This document shows, in pieces, positions 12,881 through 19,764 of a DNA stretch of 39,743 nt. The stretch is taken from the IMG/VR virus record IMGVR_UViG_3300042923_000542, positions 1 through 39,743 of that record; one strand, 5' to 3'. The stretch comes from a virus. The notes beneath the pieces were generated by a model. The model ran no database searches. It had not been told where the DNA came from and saw only the letters and a list, made by a program, of their open reading frames with translations. Each line of letters starts with the position of its first letter. The stretch's first letter is position 1. Both the position numbers and the translations under genes were made by a program.

Positions 12881-13411
12881 ATGGAAAATTTAGAAGATAT
12901 ATTAAAGGGATATCTCGAAAAGAAATCACGGATCATGGTATTAGAAATAAAAATATTAAAAGCTAAAGAAGAACTTGAAATTGCAAATACACCATATATT
13001 GAAGATGAAAAAGATGCTATAGCAGGAATGCAAATGTCAGCCGTTACAATAAATCCAGACAAGCCGGGGCCTACAAATAAATTCTCATCAACCGTAGAAA
13101 ATACAACAATCCACTACAAAGACGAAATAAAAATAGGCAATGAATTTGAGACACAGGCTATAAAAAGAGATATAAAAATATGGGAAAAGGAAATATATGA
13201 ACTAAAAGCAGAAACAGCCATAATAGATGCAGCTCTAAAATCCCTAACAAAAGAAGAGGAATTCATAGTACACTGCTTTTACTTTGAAAAAATGTATTGG
13301 AGAAATATCACAGACATATATAAAGTTAATTTTCCGACATTCAAAGACGAAAGAACACTAAAAAGGGTAAAGGAAAGTGCATTAGAAAAGTTAAACAGAG
13401 TTGTTGCTTAA
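12881..13411 (+). CDS. ArpU/sigma-like late gene regulator, 176 aa
   Basis: The C-terminal part (TKEEEFIVHCFYFEKMYWRN, then a final helix KRVKESALEKLNRVV) resembles the sigma region-4-like HTH of ArpU/RinA-type phage late activators. The N-terminal half is a charged coiled coil. It sits last in the early operon, directly before a late promoter that has a -10 box but no -35 box. Position and fold both suggest that it turns on the packaging and structural genes. Confidence 0.7.
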   Translation: MENLEDILKGYLEKKSRIMVLEIKILKAKEELEIANTPYIEDEKDAIAGMQMSAVTINPDKPGPTNKFSSTVENTTIHYKDEIKIGNEFETQAIKRDIKIWEKEIYELKAETAIIDAALKSLTKEEEFIVHCFYFEKMYWRNITDIYKVNFPTFKDERTLKRVKESALEKLNRVVA

Positions 13412-13517
13412 ATTGTCACGGAAAATGCTCATTATGTCATGGTTTTGTCATTTTCATCCAGTAAATTATATTGTAATATTATAATAGGCAAAAGAAAAAA
13501 CGAAGCGAAGCACAAAA

Positions 13518-13594
13518 GATTTTTTAACACGTTTTGATTTTTTAACAAAAGATAAATTTTACTAAAGATAAACTTCCTCCTTTATAGATATAAT
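13518..13594 (+). promoter_or_regulatory. Late promoter with activator-type direct repeats
   Basis: A perfect TATAAT (13589-13594) has no recognisable -35 box 17 bp upstream. Instead GATTTTTTAACA is repeated at 13518 and 13536, and AAAGATAAA at about 13550 and 13564. This fits activation by the ArpU-like protein encoded just upstream. Transcription would start near 13601. The repeats might instead belong to a packaging site. Confidence 0.6.
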
Positions 13595-13599
13595 ACTTG

Positions 13600-13635
13600 A
13601 AAGCCGTGGTGATTACTGCGGCTTATTTTATTTTT
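13600..13635 (+). promoter_or_regulatory. Leader hairpin of the late transcript
   Basis: AAGCCG and CGGCTT pair around a 12-nt loop and are followed by TATTTTATTTTT. It sits right at the predicted start of the late mRNA. It may be an attenuator or may protect the 5' end. Confidence 0.35.
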
Positions 13636-13647
13636 GGTGGTGATGTA

Positions 13648-14742
13648 TTGGATTGGTATATTAAAGCTATAGAACTTCGAAGAATCGGATTGTCTTATAA
13701 TAAAATATCTGAACAATTAAATATACCACTAAAGACAGTACAAAGCCGATTCAGACGAGACGAATTGAGGGGTAATACTAATATTATTCAAGAAAAACCA
13801 ATTGAAAACCTACAAGACAGCATACTCAAAGAATTACAAAAAGAGTGTGCTATTTTTTATTTATGCGATAAATACAAGATAAGCGAAAGAATTTTATCAA
13901 GTGTGCTGCAGGATCTAAAAGACGAAGGATATTTGTTAAATGAATTTGATAATAAAGTAAAGCTTTGCAAGAACGCAATACCGGAAGAAAACAAACATGA
14001 AGAAAACTGGAACGGAGAACAAGTAATAAAGTTTGGTGTAACCTCTGATAATCACCTCTGTAATAAATGGCAACAGCTTACATTCTTAAACCATTTATAT
14101 GATGTATTTGAGTTTGAAGGAATAACCACGGTATACAACGGTGGAGATATGTCAGACGGATATTATAAGAATAGACCAAGTCATATATACGAATTAATGC
14201 CCGGATTAGCCGGAGCAGATGCACAAGCAGACTACATAATAAATAAATACCCTAAAAGAAAAGGTATCACAACAAAATTTATAACAGGAAACCATGATGA
14301 CACACACATAATGAACGGTGGAGTAAACATTGGAAGGATAATAGCTAAAGATAGACCGGATATGACGTATCTAGGCATGGGAAACGCAAAGATAAACATT
14401 ACACCTAATTGCATAGTCGAACTAAATCATCCAGGTGATGGAGCTGCTTATGCTTTAAGCTATAGCCTACAAAAGCTAATAGACAGTATGCAAGGTGGAG
14501 AAAAACCAAATATACTACTAAATGCTCATCATCACAAAGCAATGTACCTTCCAGTATATCGAAACATACACGCATTTGAAACAGGTACAACAGAAGCACA
14601 GACACCTTTCATGCGCTCAAAGAAGATAGCAGCTAATATGGGCGGTTGGATTATTGAGGTACACGTAGACAAAGAAGGTACGATTAATAGGTGTAAAGGT
14701 GAGTTTATAGCACTATATAAACCGATAGAAAATGATTATTAA
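13648..14742 (+). CDS. Calcineurin-like metallophosphoesterase with HTH, 364 aa
   Basis: The N-terminal 30 residues hold a resolvase-like HTH (LRRIGLSYNKISEQLNIP). The catalytic domain has the full metal-binding series SDNH (133-136), NGGDMSD, TGNHDD, ELNHPGD and NAHHHK. I chose TTG at 13648 because GGTGGTGAT precedes it and an upstream TTG at 13597 would lie before the transcription start. As first late gene it may process DNA or nucleotides during packaging; such enzymes occur near terminase in several phages. Confidence 0.8.
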   Translation: MDWYIKAIELRRIGLSYNKISEQLNIPLKTVQSRFRRDELRGNTNIIQEKPIENLQDSILKELQKECAIFYLCDKYKISERILSSVLQDLKDEGYLLNEFDNKVKLCKNAIPEENKHEENWNGEQVIKFGVTSDNHLCNKWQQLTFLNHLYDVFEFEGITTVYNGGDMSDGYYKNRPSHIYELMPGLAGADAQADYIINKYPKRKGITTKFITGNHDDTHIMNGGVNIGRIIAKDRPDMTYLGMGNAKINITPNCIVELNHPGDGAAYALSYSLQKLIDSMQGGEKPNILLNAHHHKAMYLPVYRNIHAFETGTTEAQTPFMRSKKIAANMGGWIIEVHVDKEGTINRCKGEFIALYKPIENDY

Positions 14743-14754
14743 TATATTAGGTTG

Positions 14755-14810
14755 CTGACATAAGTCAGAGGGCATATATCCCGAAGTCGATAGGGTGGGA
14801 TCGGGGATAT
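14755..14810 (+). promoter_or_regulatory. Two leader hairpins before the mini-gene cluster
   Basis: CTGAC-ATAA-GTCAG (14755-14768) is perfect, and ATATCCC pairs with GGGATAT (14776-14782, 14804-14810). The second ends about 5 nt before the ribosome-binding site of the next gene. No T-run follows, so these look like mRNA processing or translational elements. Confidence 0.4.
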
Positions 14811-14819
14811 AAAAAGAAG

Positions 14820-14951
14820 GTGATTAAAATTGGGATTATCAAATGGATAGAAACAAAGAAATGTATAGAGTGTTATTGGTGGGATAATTTCAATAAAAGG
14901 TGCAAGTTAAAAATATGCAAATATCCTTCTAAACGAGGTATAAGAGTATGA
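14820..14951 (+). CDS. Cys-rich mini-protein, 43 aa
   Basis: The frame contains CIECYWW and later two more Cys (RCKLKIC), a likely zinc knuckle. GTG at 14820 sits inside the ribosome-binding site AAGAAGGTGA, so the true start could be a rare ATT at 14829. It overlaps the next gene by 4 nt. Function unknown. Confidence 0.5.
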   Translation: MIKIGIIKWIETKKCIECYWWDNFNKRCKLKICKYPSKRGIRV

Positions 14952-15121
14952 AATGTCTTAAATGTGACAAAGAATTAATACCTACTTACATAAACAGATA
15001 TAAATGTCCTATATGTCAAACTACCTATTATGCAAGTGACTTTACAATAGAATGCAAGTGCGGTTACAACTCAAAAGGGATATATGATATGAGTAAGCAT
15101 ACATGCGGAGGAAAGAAATAA
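14948..15121 (+). CDS. Zinc-ribbon mini-protein, 57 aa
   Basis: Three CxxC or CxC pairs are present: MKCLKC, CPICQ and CKCG, plus a final Cys near the end. The start overlaps the previous stop codon, and the stop overlaps the next ATG (TAATG). Probably a small RNA/DNA-binding or structural zinc protein. Confidence 0.65.
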   Translation: MKCLKCDKELIPTYINRYKCPICQTTYYASDFTIECKCGYNSKGIYDMSKHTCGGKK

Positions 15122-15201
15122 TGGACATTGGAACATTGTTAGCTGGTATAGCAATTGGGTTAGCAATAGCGAGTATACTTATAATAATAGCTGATTTATG
15201 A
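15121..15201 (+). CDS. 26-aa single-span membrane peptide
   Basis: The ATG follows GGAGG by 8 nt. Almost the whole product is one hydrophobic helix (LLAGIAIGLAIASILIIIAD). It belongs to the mini-gene cluster. Function unknown. Confidence 0.6.
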   Translation: MDIGTLLAGIAIGLAIASILIIIADL

Positions 15202-15241
15202 AAAAAGTAATAAGTATATAAATTTGCGTAGGAGAAAAACA

Positions 15242-15355
15242 ATGAATAAATTTATAAAGCTAATAGAAACAAATGATACAGCATCCTGGGTATTAACATA
15301 TACAACTATGGGTGCAATAATATATATAGGCATGAAAGCAATGCAATTGATATGA
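15242..15355 (+). CDS. 37-aa small membrane protein
   Basis: The ATG follows TAGGAG. A hydrophobic segment (VLTYTTMGAIIYIGM) could span the membrane. It is followed 12 nt later by the next gene. Function unknown. Confidence 0.55.
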   Translation: MNKFIKLIETNDTASWVLTYTTMGAIIYIGMKAMQLI

Positions 15356-15367
15356 GGTGAGAAAAAC

Positions 15368-15580
15368 ATGGTATTTGAAGTAGGCAAATATTATAAACAT
15401 ACAACAGGTTACACAATAAGTGTAATATGTAGAGCAAATACAACATTATTTGGTGATAATGCATTAATAGTGGAATCTAACGATGTATTAAGACCATTTT
15501 CAGCAGTGGGGGATACAGAAGATCATTCAGTAAATTTTATTGAAGTCGATAAAGAAGAATGGATGAAAAATTTCAGTTAG
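15368..15580 (+). CDS. Hypothetical protein, 70 aa
   Basis: The ATG follows AGGTGAG. The product starts MVFEVGKYYKHTTGYTISVI and is beta-rich, like small SH3-fold phage proteins; it ends with EEWMKNFS. Similar architecture occurs in many phage accessory proteins. Function unknown. Confidence 0.65.
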   Translation: MVFEVGKYYKHTTGYTISVICRANTTLFGDNALIVESNDVLRPFSAVGDTEDHSVNFIEVDKEEWMKNFS

Positions 15581-15592
15581 TAGGTGATAATT

Positions 15593-16033
15593 ATGGCAGA
15601 TAAAAATAAAGTCGGTAGACCAGTAAAATTTGATGCAGCCGATATGACAAAGGCTCTAGAATCATTTATAAGCCAAAATGATGAACCATTAATACAAGAA
15701 TTCATAATGAATTATAATATAAGTTCTAGCCGATTCTATGACATTGCTAAGGATAATAAAGAATTAAAGGATACTATAAAAAGGGCAGTAGATAAACAAG
15801 AGTTATATTTGATTAAAAATGCTCAAAAAGGCTTGATAAATCCTACCTTTGCGATATTTAGACTAAAGCAGAAACAGTTCGGCTGGTCGGATAAACAAGA
15901 GATAGAATCAACCAACACAAACTATAACATAGATGCAGACTATGAACTACTCAAACGTAACGCAACACCTGAGGAATGGGAACATCGAGACGAATTAACA
16001 GGAAAGCAAATCAATGACATATTAAAAAGATAA
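15593..16033 (+). CDS. terS: Terminase small subunit, 146 aa
   Basis: The N terminus KVGRPVKFDAADMTKALESF and an HTH-like region are followed by KNAQKGLINPTFAIFRLKQK and FGWSDKQEIES, a segment typical of small terminases of the P22 gp3/DNA-packaging type. It recognises phage DNA (pac) and feeds the large subunit. I chose ATG at 15593 after TAGGTGAT. The large subunit lies 1.3 kb downstream, separated by mini-genes, an unusual gap. Confidence 0.8.
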   Translation: MADKNKVGRPVKFDAADMTKALESFISQNDEPLIQEFIMNYNISSSRFYDIAKDNKELKDTIKRAVDKQELYLIKNAQKGLINPTFAIFRLKQKQFGWSDKQEIESTNTNYNIDADYELLKRNATPEEWEHRDELTGKQINDILKR

Positions 16034-16063
16034 CAAATGATATACAGAAGCATAATAAAAACA

Positions 16064-16093
16064 TTGCATAAGATATACACAATATGATATAAT
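16064..16093 (+). promoter_or_regulatory. Internal promoter after the small terminase gene
   Basis: TTGCAT (16064-16069), 18 bp and TATAAT (16088-16093) precede the Cys-rich gene at 16125. It could give the following mini-genes expression outside the late phase. Confidence 0.6.
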
Positions 16094-16124
16094 ATAAGTA
16101 TCTTAATAAGGAGGTATTTATATT

Positions 16125-16283
16125 ATGAAAGCAGTACTTGAATTTGAAATGCCGAGACATTGTAAAGATTGTGTATGTGATTGGGAAAACCCCCAGCATG
16201 ATCATTTTTGTTCGGCTTTAGAATATGAGCGTATACCTGACGAGGGTAAAAGAAAAGATTGTCCATTAAAGGAGGCTAAATAA
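16125..16283 (+). CDS. Cys-rich protein, 52 aa
   Basis: The ATG follows AAGGAGG. Cys and His are spaced as HCKDCVCDW ... HDHFC ... KDCP, suggesting metal binding. Such small Cys-rich proteins recur in Firmicute phages. The stop overlaps the next ATG (TAATG). It has its own upstream promoter. Function unknown. Confidence 0.65.
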   Translation: MKAVLEFEMPRHCKDCVCDWENPQHDHFCSALEYERIPDEGKRKDCPLKEAK

Positions 16284-16618
16284 TGTCTCCTAAAGCAAAG
16301 AACAAATCATTTCCACCTGTAAAGGTAACAGAGGAATTTCTAGAAGAAACAAAGAAACAAGCAGAATTAGTCGATGAATATTTATCAGACTATATCCGTA
16401 AGGCTGTAGAAGCCAGAAATAATGCTTGTAAAGTTGTAGAACAGTTTGATAGCACACATAAAAATAACGAAGTAAGTAAAGAATACGCCAATTCTAATCC
16501 ATCAGAAGGAATGCATTTAACGAAAGATAATGCGTATGATGTACTAAGCTCTATATATAGGCAACCCAAGTCAACTATGGTAAAGCCATTGACGAAAGGT
16601 GGGGGTAAGAAGAAGTGA
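16283..16618 (+). CDS. Hypothetical basic protein, 111 aa
   Basis: The N-terminal half (SFPPVKVTEEFLEETKKQAE, then YIRKAVEARN) resembles a ribbon-helix-helix fold, with a disordered basic tail ending in KGGGKKK. It may bind DNA. It is translationally coupled to both neighbours. Confidence 0.6.
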   Translation: MSPKAKNKSFPPVKVTEEFLEETKKQAELVDEYLSDYIRKAVEARNNACKVVEQFDSTHKNNEVSKEYANSNPSEGMHLTKDNAYDVLSSIYRQPKSTMVKPLTKGGGKKK

Positions 16619-16719
16619 GGGAGAAGCTAAAAGAGATTGGAATTATTGGTTTTTGTTTTGGACTTGGTATATCTTTTGTAGTATTACTGTTGTATATGTT
16701 TTTGCCATTTGCAAAATAG
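16615..16719 (+). CDS. 34-aa single-span membrane peptide
   Basis: GTG at 16615 overlaps the previous stop codon and follows AGGTGGGGG. A basic N terminus is followed by one hydrophobic helix (GIIGFCFGLGISFVVLLLYM). Function unknown. Confidence 0.55.
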   Translation: MREKLKEIGIIGFCFGLGISFVVLLLYMFLPFAK

Positions 16720-16756
16720 GGTTTAGCCCAATATAAAACACTATGGAGGGATATGG

Positions 16757-16921
16757 ATGGATAAAGAATATTTATTGATGTTTAAAATAAAAAATGCTGG
16801 ATTTGATTATGAATGGTTTGATACCGAGGAAGAATTGAGAAGCAGAATAAAACAATTAGGAAATCTTGTAGAAGATATAGAAGCATTACATATAAAAGAT
16901 GTTGAACAACTTGATATTTGA
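16757..16921 (+). CDS. Small acidic protein, 54 aa
   Basis: The ATG at 16757 follows GGAGGG; an ATG four bases earlier hits an immediate stop. The product starts MDKEYLLMFKIKNAGFDYEW and continues as an acidic helix. Function unknown. Confidence 0.6.
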   Translation: MDKEYLLMFKIKNAGFDYEWFDTEEELRSRIKQLGNLVEDIEALHIKDVEQLDI

Positions 16922-16931
16922 GCCTATATAA

Positions 16932-17049
16932 CCCTATAAGCAATAAACACGAAGAAGTAGCATAAATAATGCTGGTGAGAAACATAAAACCTTGATTCAG
17001 CAGAGGTGATGTGGGTAATCAATCCCACCTTCTTCCCTATAAGCAATAA
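16932..17049. repeat. Direct repeat CCCTATAAGCAATAA
   Basis: The 15-bp CCCTATAAGCAATAA occurs at 16932-16946 and again at 17035-17049. Between the copies lies a GTGGG/CCCAC hairpin and no clear gene. It lies between the terminase subunit genes, so a packaging (pac) role or a small duplication is possible. Confidence 0.5.
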
Positions 17050-17063
17050 GGAGTGAGTAAGGA

Positions 17064-17162
17064 ATGGATTGTAAAGACTGTATAAATTATGACCCTATCT
17101 TAAATACCTGGCCCTGTAGTGGATGGTGTGAAGATATGAACAAATTCGAGCCTAAACAATAG
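17064..17162 (+). CDS. 32-aa Cys-rich mini-protein
   Basis: The ATG follows a weak AAGGA site. The product is MDCKDCINY followed by WPCSGWCEDM, giving two CxxC-type pairs, probably one zinc site. Function unknown. Confidence 0.5.
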   Translation: MDCKDCINYDPILNTWPCSGWCEDMNKFEPKQ

Positions 17163-17176
17163 GTAGGAGTGATAGG

Positions 17177-17314
17177 ATGGGTAAAATAAAAATTATAGAA
17201 GCAAGAAAATTGATAAGTGAAGCAATAGACGAAACAAATGACAGTGTTTTAATTGATGATTTAAACAAGGCATACGATATTTTGGATGATATTATAGATA
17301 AGTTGAGTCGGTGA
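17177..17314 (+). CDS. Small acidic protein, 45 aa
   Basis: The ATG follows AGGAGT. The product is an acidic two-helix protein (MGKIKIIEARKLISEAIDET). It ends 5 nt before the large terminase gene, so coupling is likely. Function unknown. Confidence 0.55.
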   Translation: MGKIKIIEARKLISEAIDETNDSVLIDDLNKAYDILDDIIDKLSR

Positions 17315-17319
17315 TAATA

Positions 17320-18804
17320 ATGGATGCTAGAAGTATAGCATTACAACGCAAGATAGCAGAAGAAAAAGAATATCATAAGTGCCGGGAATTATTTTACAGT
17401 TTTTGTGTATATATGGATCCGGTATTTTTTATGCCTAATAAACCACACTTGCAAGAGATTGCAGAAGCCTTTCAGAACGTTTCAGATGACATTATAAATA
17501 AATTAGCTATATCATTACCACCAAGAGCAGGAAAGAGCTATATAACCTCTCTATGGTGTGCATGGATGCTAGGTAAGAACAACACAGGTTCTATTATGAG
17601 AAATAGCTACGCAGCAGACCTGGCATATACATTTTCATACGATATAAGACAAATAGTCCAAAGTGATAAATATTTAAAAGTATTCCCTGATATAAAATTA
17701 AAGTCAGATCGTAAAGCTGTAGATGATTGGGCATTAGAAACAAGTAAAAGAGGTGCTTACTTTTGTGCCGGAGTTGGTGGCCCAATAACAGGAAAAGGTT
17801 GTGATATAGCCGGAATACTCGATGATCCTATTAAAAATATCGAAGAAGCAATGAGCGAAACAATAATAGACAAGGTGTGGAAGTGGTACACATCTACTCA
17901 TATGTCGAGGTTTGAAAGTGGATGCCCTGAGATACATATAGCTACTAGGTGGAGCCGTAAAGATCCTATAGGTATGTTAACGGATGAATTTAGCCAAGCA
18001 TATAGTAAAGACTTTACAATAATAACAATACCGGCACTAGATAAATACGGTAAATCATTTTGTGAAGCTATTAAAACAACTGATGAATATTTGAACATGA
18101 AGCGTATAACCGATGATTTTATATGGGAGGCTGAGTTTATGCAAAATCCTATAGAATCAAAAGGATTATTATACCCTATAGAAGAATTAAAACGGTTTAC
18201 AATGGATGAAATAAAAAATAAGAAGCCAGATGGAGTTGTAGGTTTTACAGATACAGCAGACAAAGGCAACGATTATTTATGTAGTCCTATAGGTAGTGTG
18301 TATAATGATTCAACTTATATCACTGATGTAATATTTACTCAGGATGGAGTAGAAATAACGGAGCCATTAGTCGCACAAATGATTATTGATACAAATTGCT
18401 ATATGATGAAAATAGAATCAAACAACGGTGGTGGAAGTTTTTGCAGGAATGTAAGAAACATAATACGTGATAATTCAAAATGTATGGTAATAGATGAACA
18501 TCAAAGCACTAATAAAGAAACTAGAATAATAATGAATGCTGGATATGTTAAGGAAAGCTTTTATTTTAGATCAGATTATGAACCTGGCAGTGACTACGAT
18601 AAGTTTATGAGAGCATTAACCTCATATGTAAAAATGGGTAAAAATAAGCATGATGATGCACCGGATGGAATTACTGGGTTAGCTGAATATGTAAAATATT
18701 TAAGTTTTCCAAATGAAAATAAAAAGAAACGTGATGATTTCTTAGACCGAGAGCCTAAAGATAATTTTGAATTAGATATGAGTTATATCAATATGGGGAG
18801 GTAA
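17320..18804 (+). CDS. terL: Terminase large subunit
   Basis: This ATPase-nuclease motor packages DNA into the prohead. Walker A is PPRAGKS (67-73), and the usual H of PRHGKS is A. Walker B is AGILDDP near 165, with ATRWSRKDP as the coupling motif. The RNase H-like nuclease has FTDTADKGND, KIESNNGGG and HDDAPDGI with its three acidic positions. The 494-aa length is normal. ATG at 17320 follows GGTGAT. Similar terminases are found in headful-packaging phages, which fits the circular map. Confidence 0.95.
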   Translation: MDARSIALQRKIAEEKEYHKCRELFYSFCVYMDPVFFMPNKPHLQEIAEAFQNVSDDIINKLAISLPPRAGKSYITSLWCAWMLGKNNTGSIMRNSYAADLAYTFSYDIRQIVQSDKYLKVFPDIKLKSDRKAVDDWALETSKRGAYFCAGVGGPITGKGCDIAGILDDPIKNIEEAMSETIIDKVWKWYTSTHMSRFESGCPEIHIATRWSRKDPIGMLTDEFSQAYSKDFTIITIPALDKYGKSFCEAIKTTDEYLNMKRITDDFIWEAEFMQNPIESKGLLYPIEELKRFTMDEIKNKKPDGVVGFTDTADKGNDYLCSPIGSVYNDSTYITDVIFTQDGVEITEPLVAQMIIDTNCYMMKIESNNGGGSFCRNVRNIIRDNSKCMVIDEHQSTNKETRIIMNAGYVKESFYFRSDYEPGSDYDKFMRALTSYVKMGKNKHDDAPDGITGLAEYVKYLSFPNENKKKRDDFLDREPKDNFELDMSYINMGR

Positions 18805-18807
18805 TAA

Positions 18808-19068
18808 ATGAATAACATAATTCTAACTGCGATTTTGATAATCGCTTTTTTTATGTCTGTATCTGCTTATATATTAGGCTTAAAACATGGCAAAAGCATA
18901 TCAGATGGTAAAGTGCCAATTATGAATATAAACCCTGTTAAAACGGTCATACAGAAGGTCGAGGAACACAAAGATAAGAAAGAAGCGGATAAGTTAAGTG
19001 ACGAGCTAATAGACATAATGAACTACAGCAGAGAATCAGCATTAGATTCTATAAAGAAGGATGGGTGA
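18808..19068 (+). CDS. Small membrane protein with charged tail, 86 aa
   Basis: One transmembrane helix (about 4-24) precedes a long charged helix (VIQKVEEHKDKKEADKLSDE). The ATG follows GGGAGGT, 3 nt after terL. The layout recalls small phage membrane-anchored proteins; the role is unknown. Confidence 0.7.
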   Translation: MNNIILTAILIIAFFMSVSAYILGLKHGKSISDGKVPIMNINPVKTVIQKVEEHKDKKEADKLSDELIDIMNYSRESALDSIKKDG

Positions 19069-19074
19069 GGTAAT

Positions 19075-19242
19075 ATAGATGAAATTCGCTGTAAAGAGTG
19101 CAGAAAACTGTTAGGATATATTAAGGGAGATTATGAAATAAAATGTCCAAGATGTGGACAAATGAACACCAAAAAGGAGAGTGTCGGGAATGGCGAGAAA
19201 ACAAATCACAATATCAATAGAAACATTAAAAGCTTTGCTTAA
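19075..19242 (+). CDS. Com-like zinc-finger protein, about 55 aa, rare start codon
   Basis: The frame reads IDEIRCKECRKLLG ... EIKCPRCGQMNT, the four-Cys pattern of Com-type phage translational regulators (Mu com). No ATG, GTG or TTG opens it; after GGGTGAGG the only fitting start is ATA at 19075 or ATT at 19084. It overlaps the next gene by 53 nt, as com overlaps mom. A rare start codon or a sequence error is possible. Confidence 0.55.
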   Translation: MDEIRCKECRKLLGYIKGDYEIKCPRCGQMNTKKESVGNGEKTNHNINRNIKSFA

Positions 19243-19435
19243 AAAGGATGATAATGTCATACGAGAAATTGATAAATGGTATAAAGAAAAATATGTAAAA
19301 AAGTGTGTTAGATGTGGTGAAGAATATGAATGCCGTTCATCTATGCCAAGCAGAGTATATTGCGATAAATGTTCTTTTAAAAACGTAGCAGCCGTAGAAA
19401 AATACAAATCCAAAAACAAAACAAAAAAAGTATAG
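19190..19435 (+). CDS. Zinc-finger protein, 81 aa
   Basis: The product has KKCVRCGEEYECR and YCDKCSF, one four-Cys zinc site, then a basic tail (KYKSKNKTKKV). The N terminus (RKQITISIETLKALLKKDDN) is helical. ATG at 19190 is chosen; GTG at 19181 would be too near to AAGGAG. It probably binds nucleic acid. Confidence 0.6.
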   Translation: MARKQITISIETLKALLKKDDNVIREIDKWYKEKYVKKCVRCGEEYECRSSMPSRVYCDKCSFKNVAAVEKYKSKNKTKKV

Positions 19436-19491
19436 ACAAGATTACATATATCGTTTACTATGTAAGCAAAATCAACAAGGAGTGTACCAGT

Positions 19492-19686
19492 GTGGAAAAC
19501 GATATAGAAAAGGTTTGTTTTAATACAAAAGAAGCTGCAAAATATTTAGGTCTTGGTATAACTAAAACACAAGAGTATATTAGAGCAGGTATAATACCAA
19601 GTATACACATTGGGCGAAGATATTTAATTCCAAAAGCAGTATTAGATGAATGGATAAAAAAATCTATAAACAAAAAAATAATGTAA
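19492..19686 (+). CDS. Excisionase-family HTH protein, 64 aa
   Basis: The product matches the excisionase-type winged HTH: CFNTKEAAKYLGLGITKTQE ... YIRAGIIPSIHIGRRYLIPK, then VLDEWIKK. The start is GTG at 19492 after AAGGAG. It sits in the packaging region just before a strong terminator, an odd place for a recombination factor. It could be a regulator of the structural genes or a directionality factor for the serine integrase. Confidence 0.75.
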   Translation: MENDIEKVCFNTKEAAKYLGLGITKTQEYIRAGIIPSIHIGRRYLIPKAVLDEWIKKSINKKIM

Positions 19687-19702
19687 TAATAGAGCTTCTT
19701 AG

Positions 19703-19742
19703 AGAGCCATTCAGCCTTATCGGTTGGGTGGCTCTTTTTTTA
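19703..19742 (+). terminator. Strong terminator before the portal gene
   Basis: AGAGCCA pairs with TGGCTCT, and inner CAGCC pairs with GGTTG, around TTATC. A run of seven T follows. Confidence 0.9.
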
Positions 19743-19764
19743 TTGCTTAAAAGGATGGTGAAAC

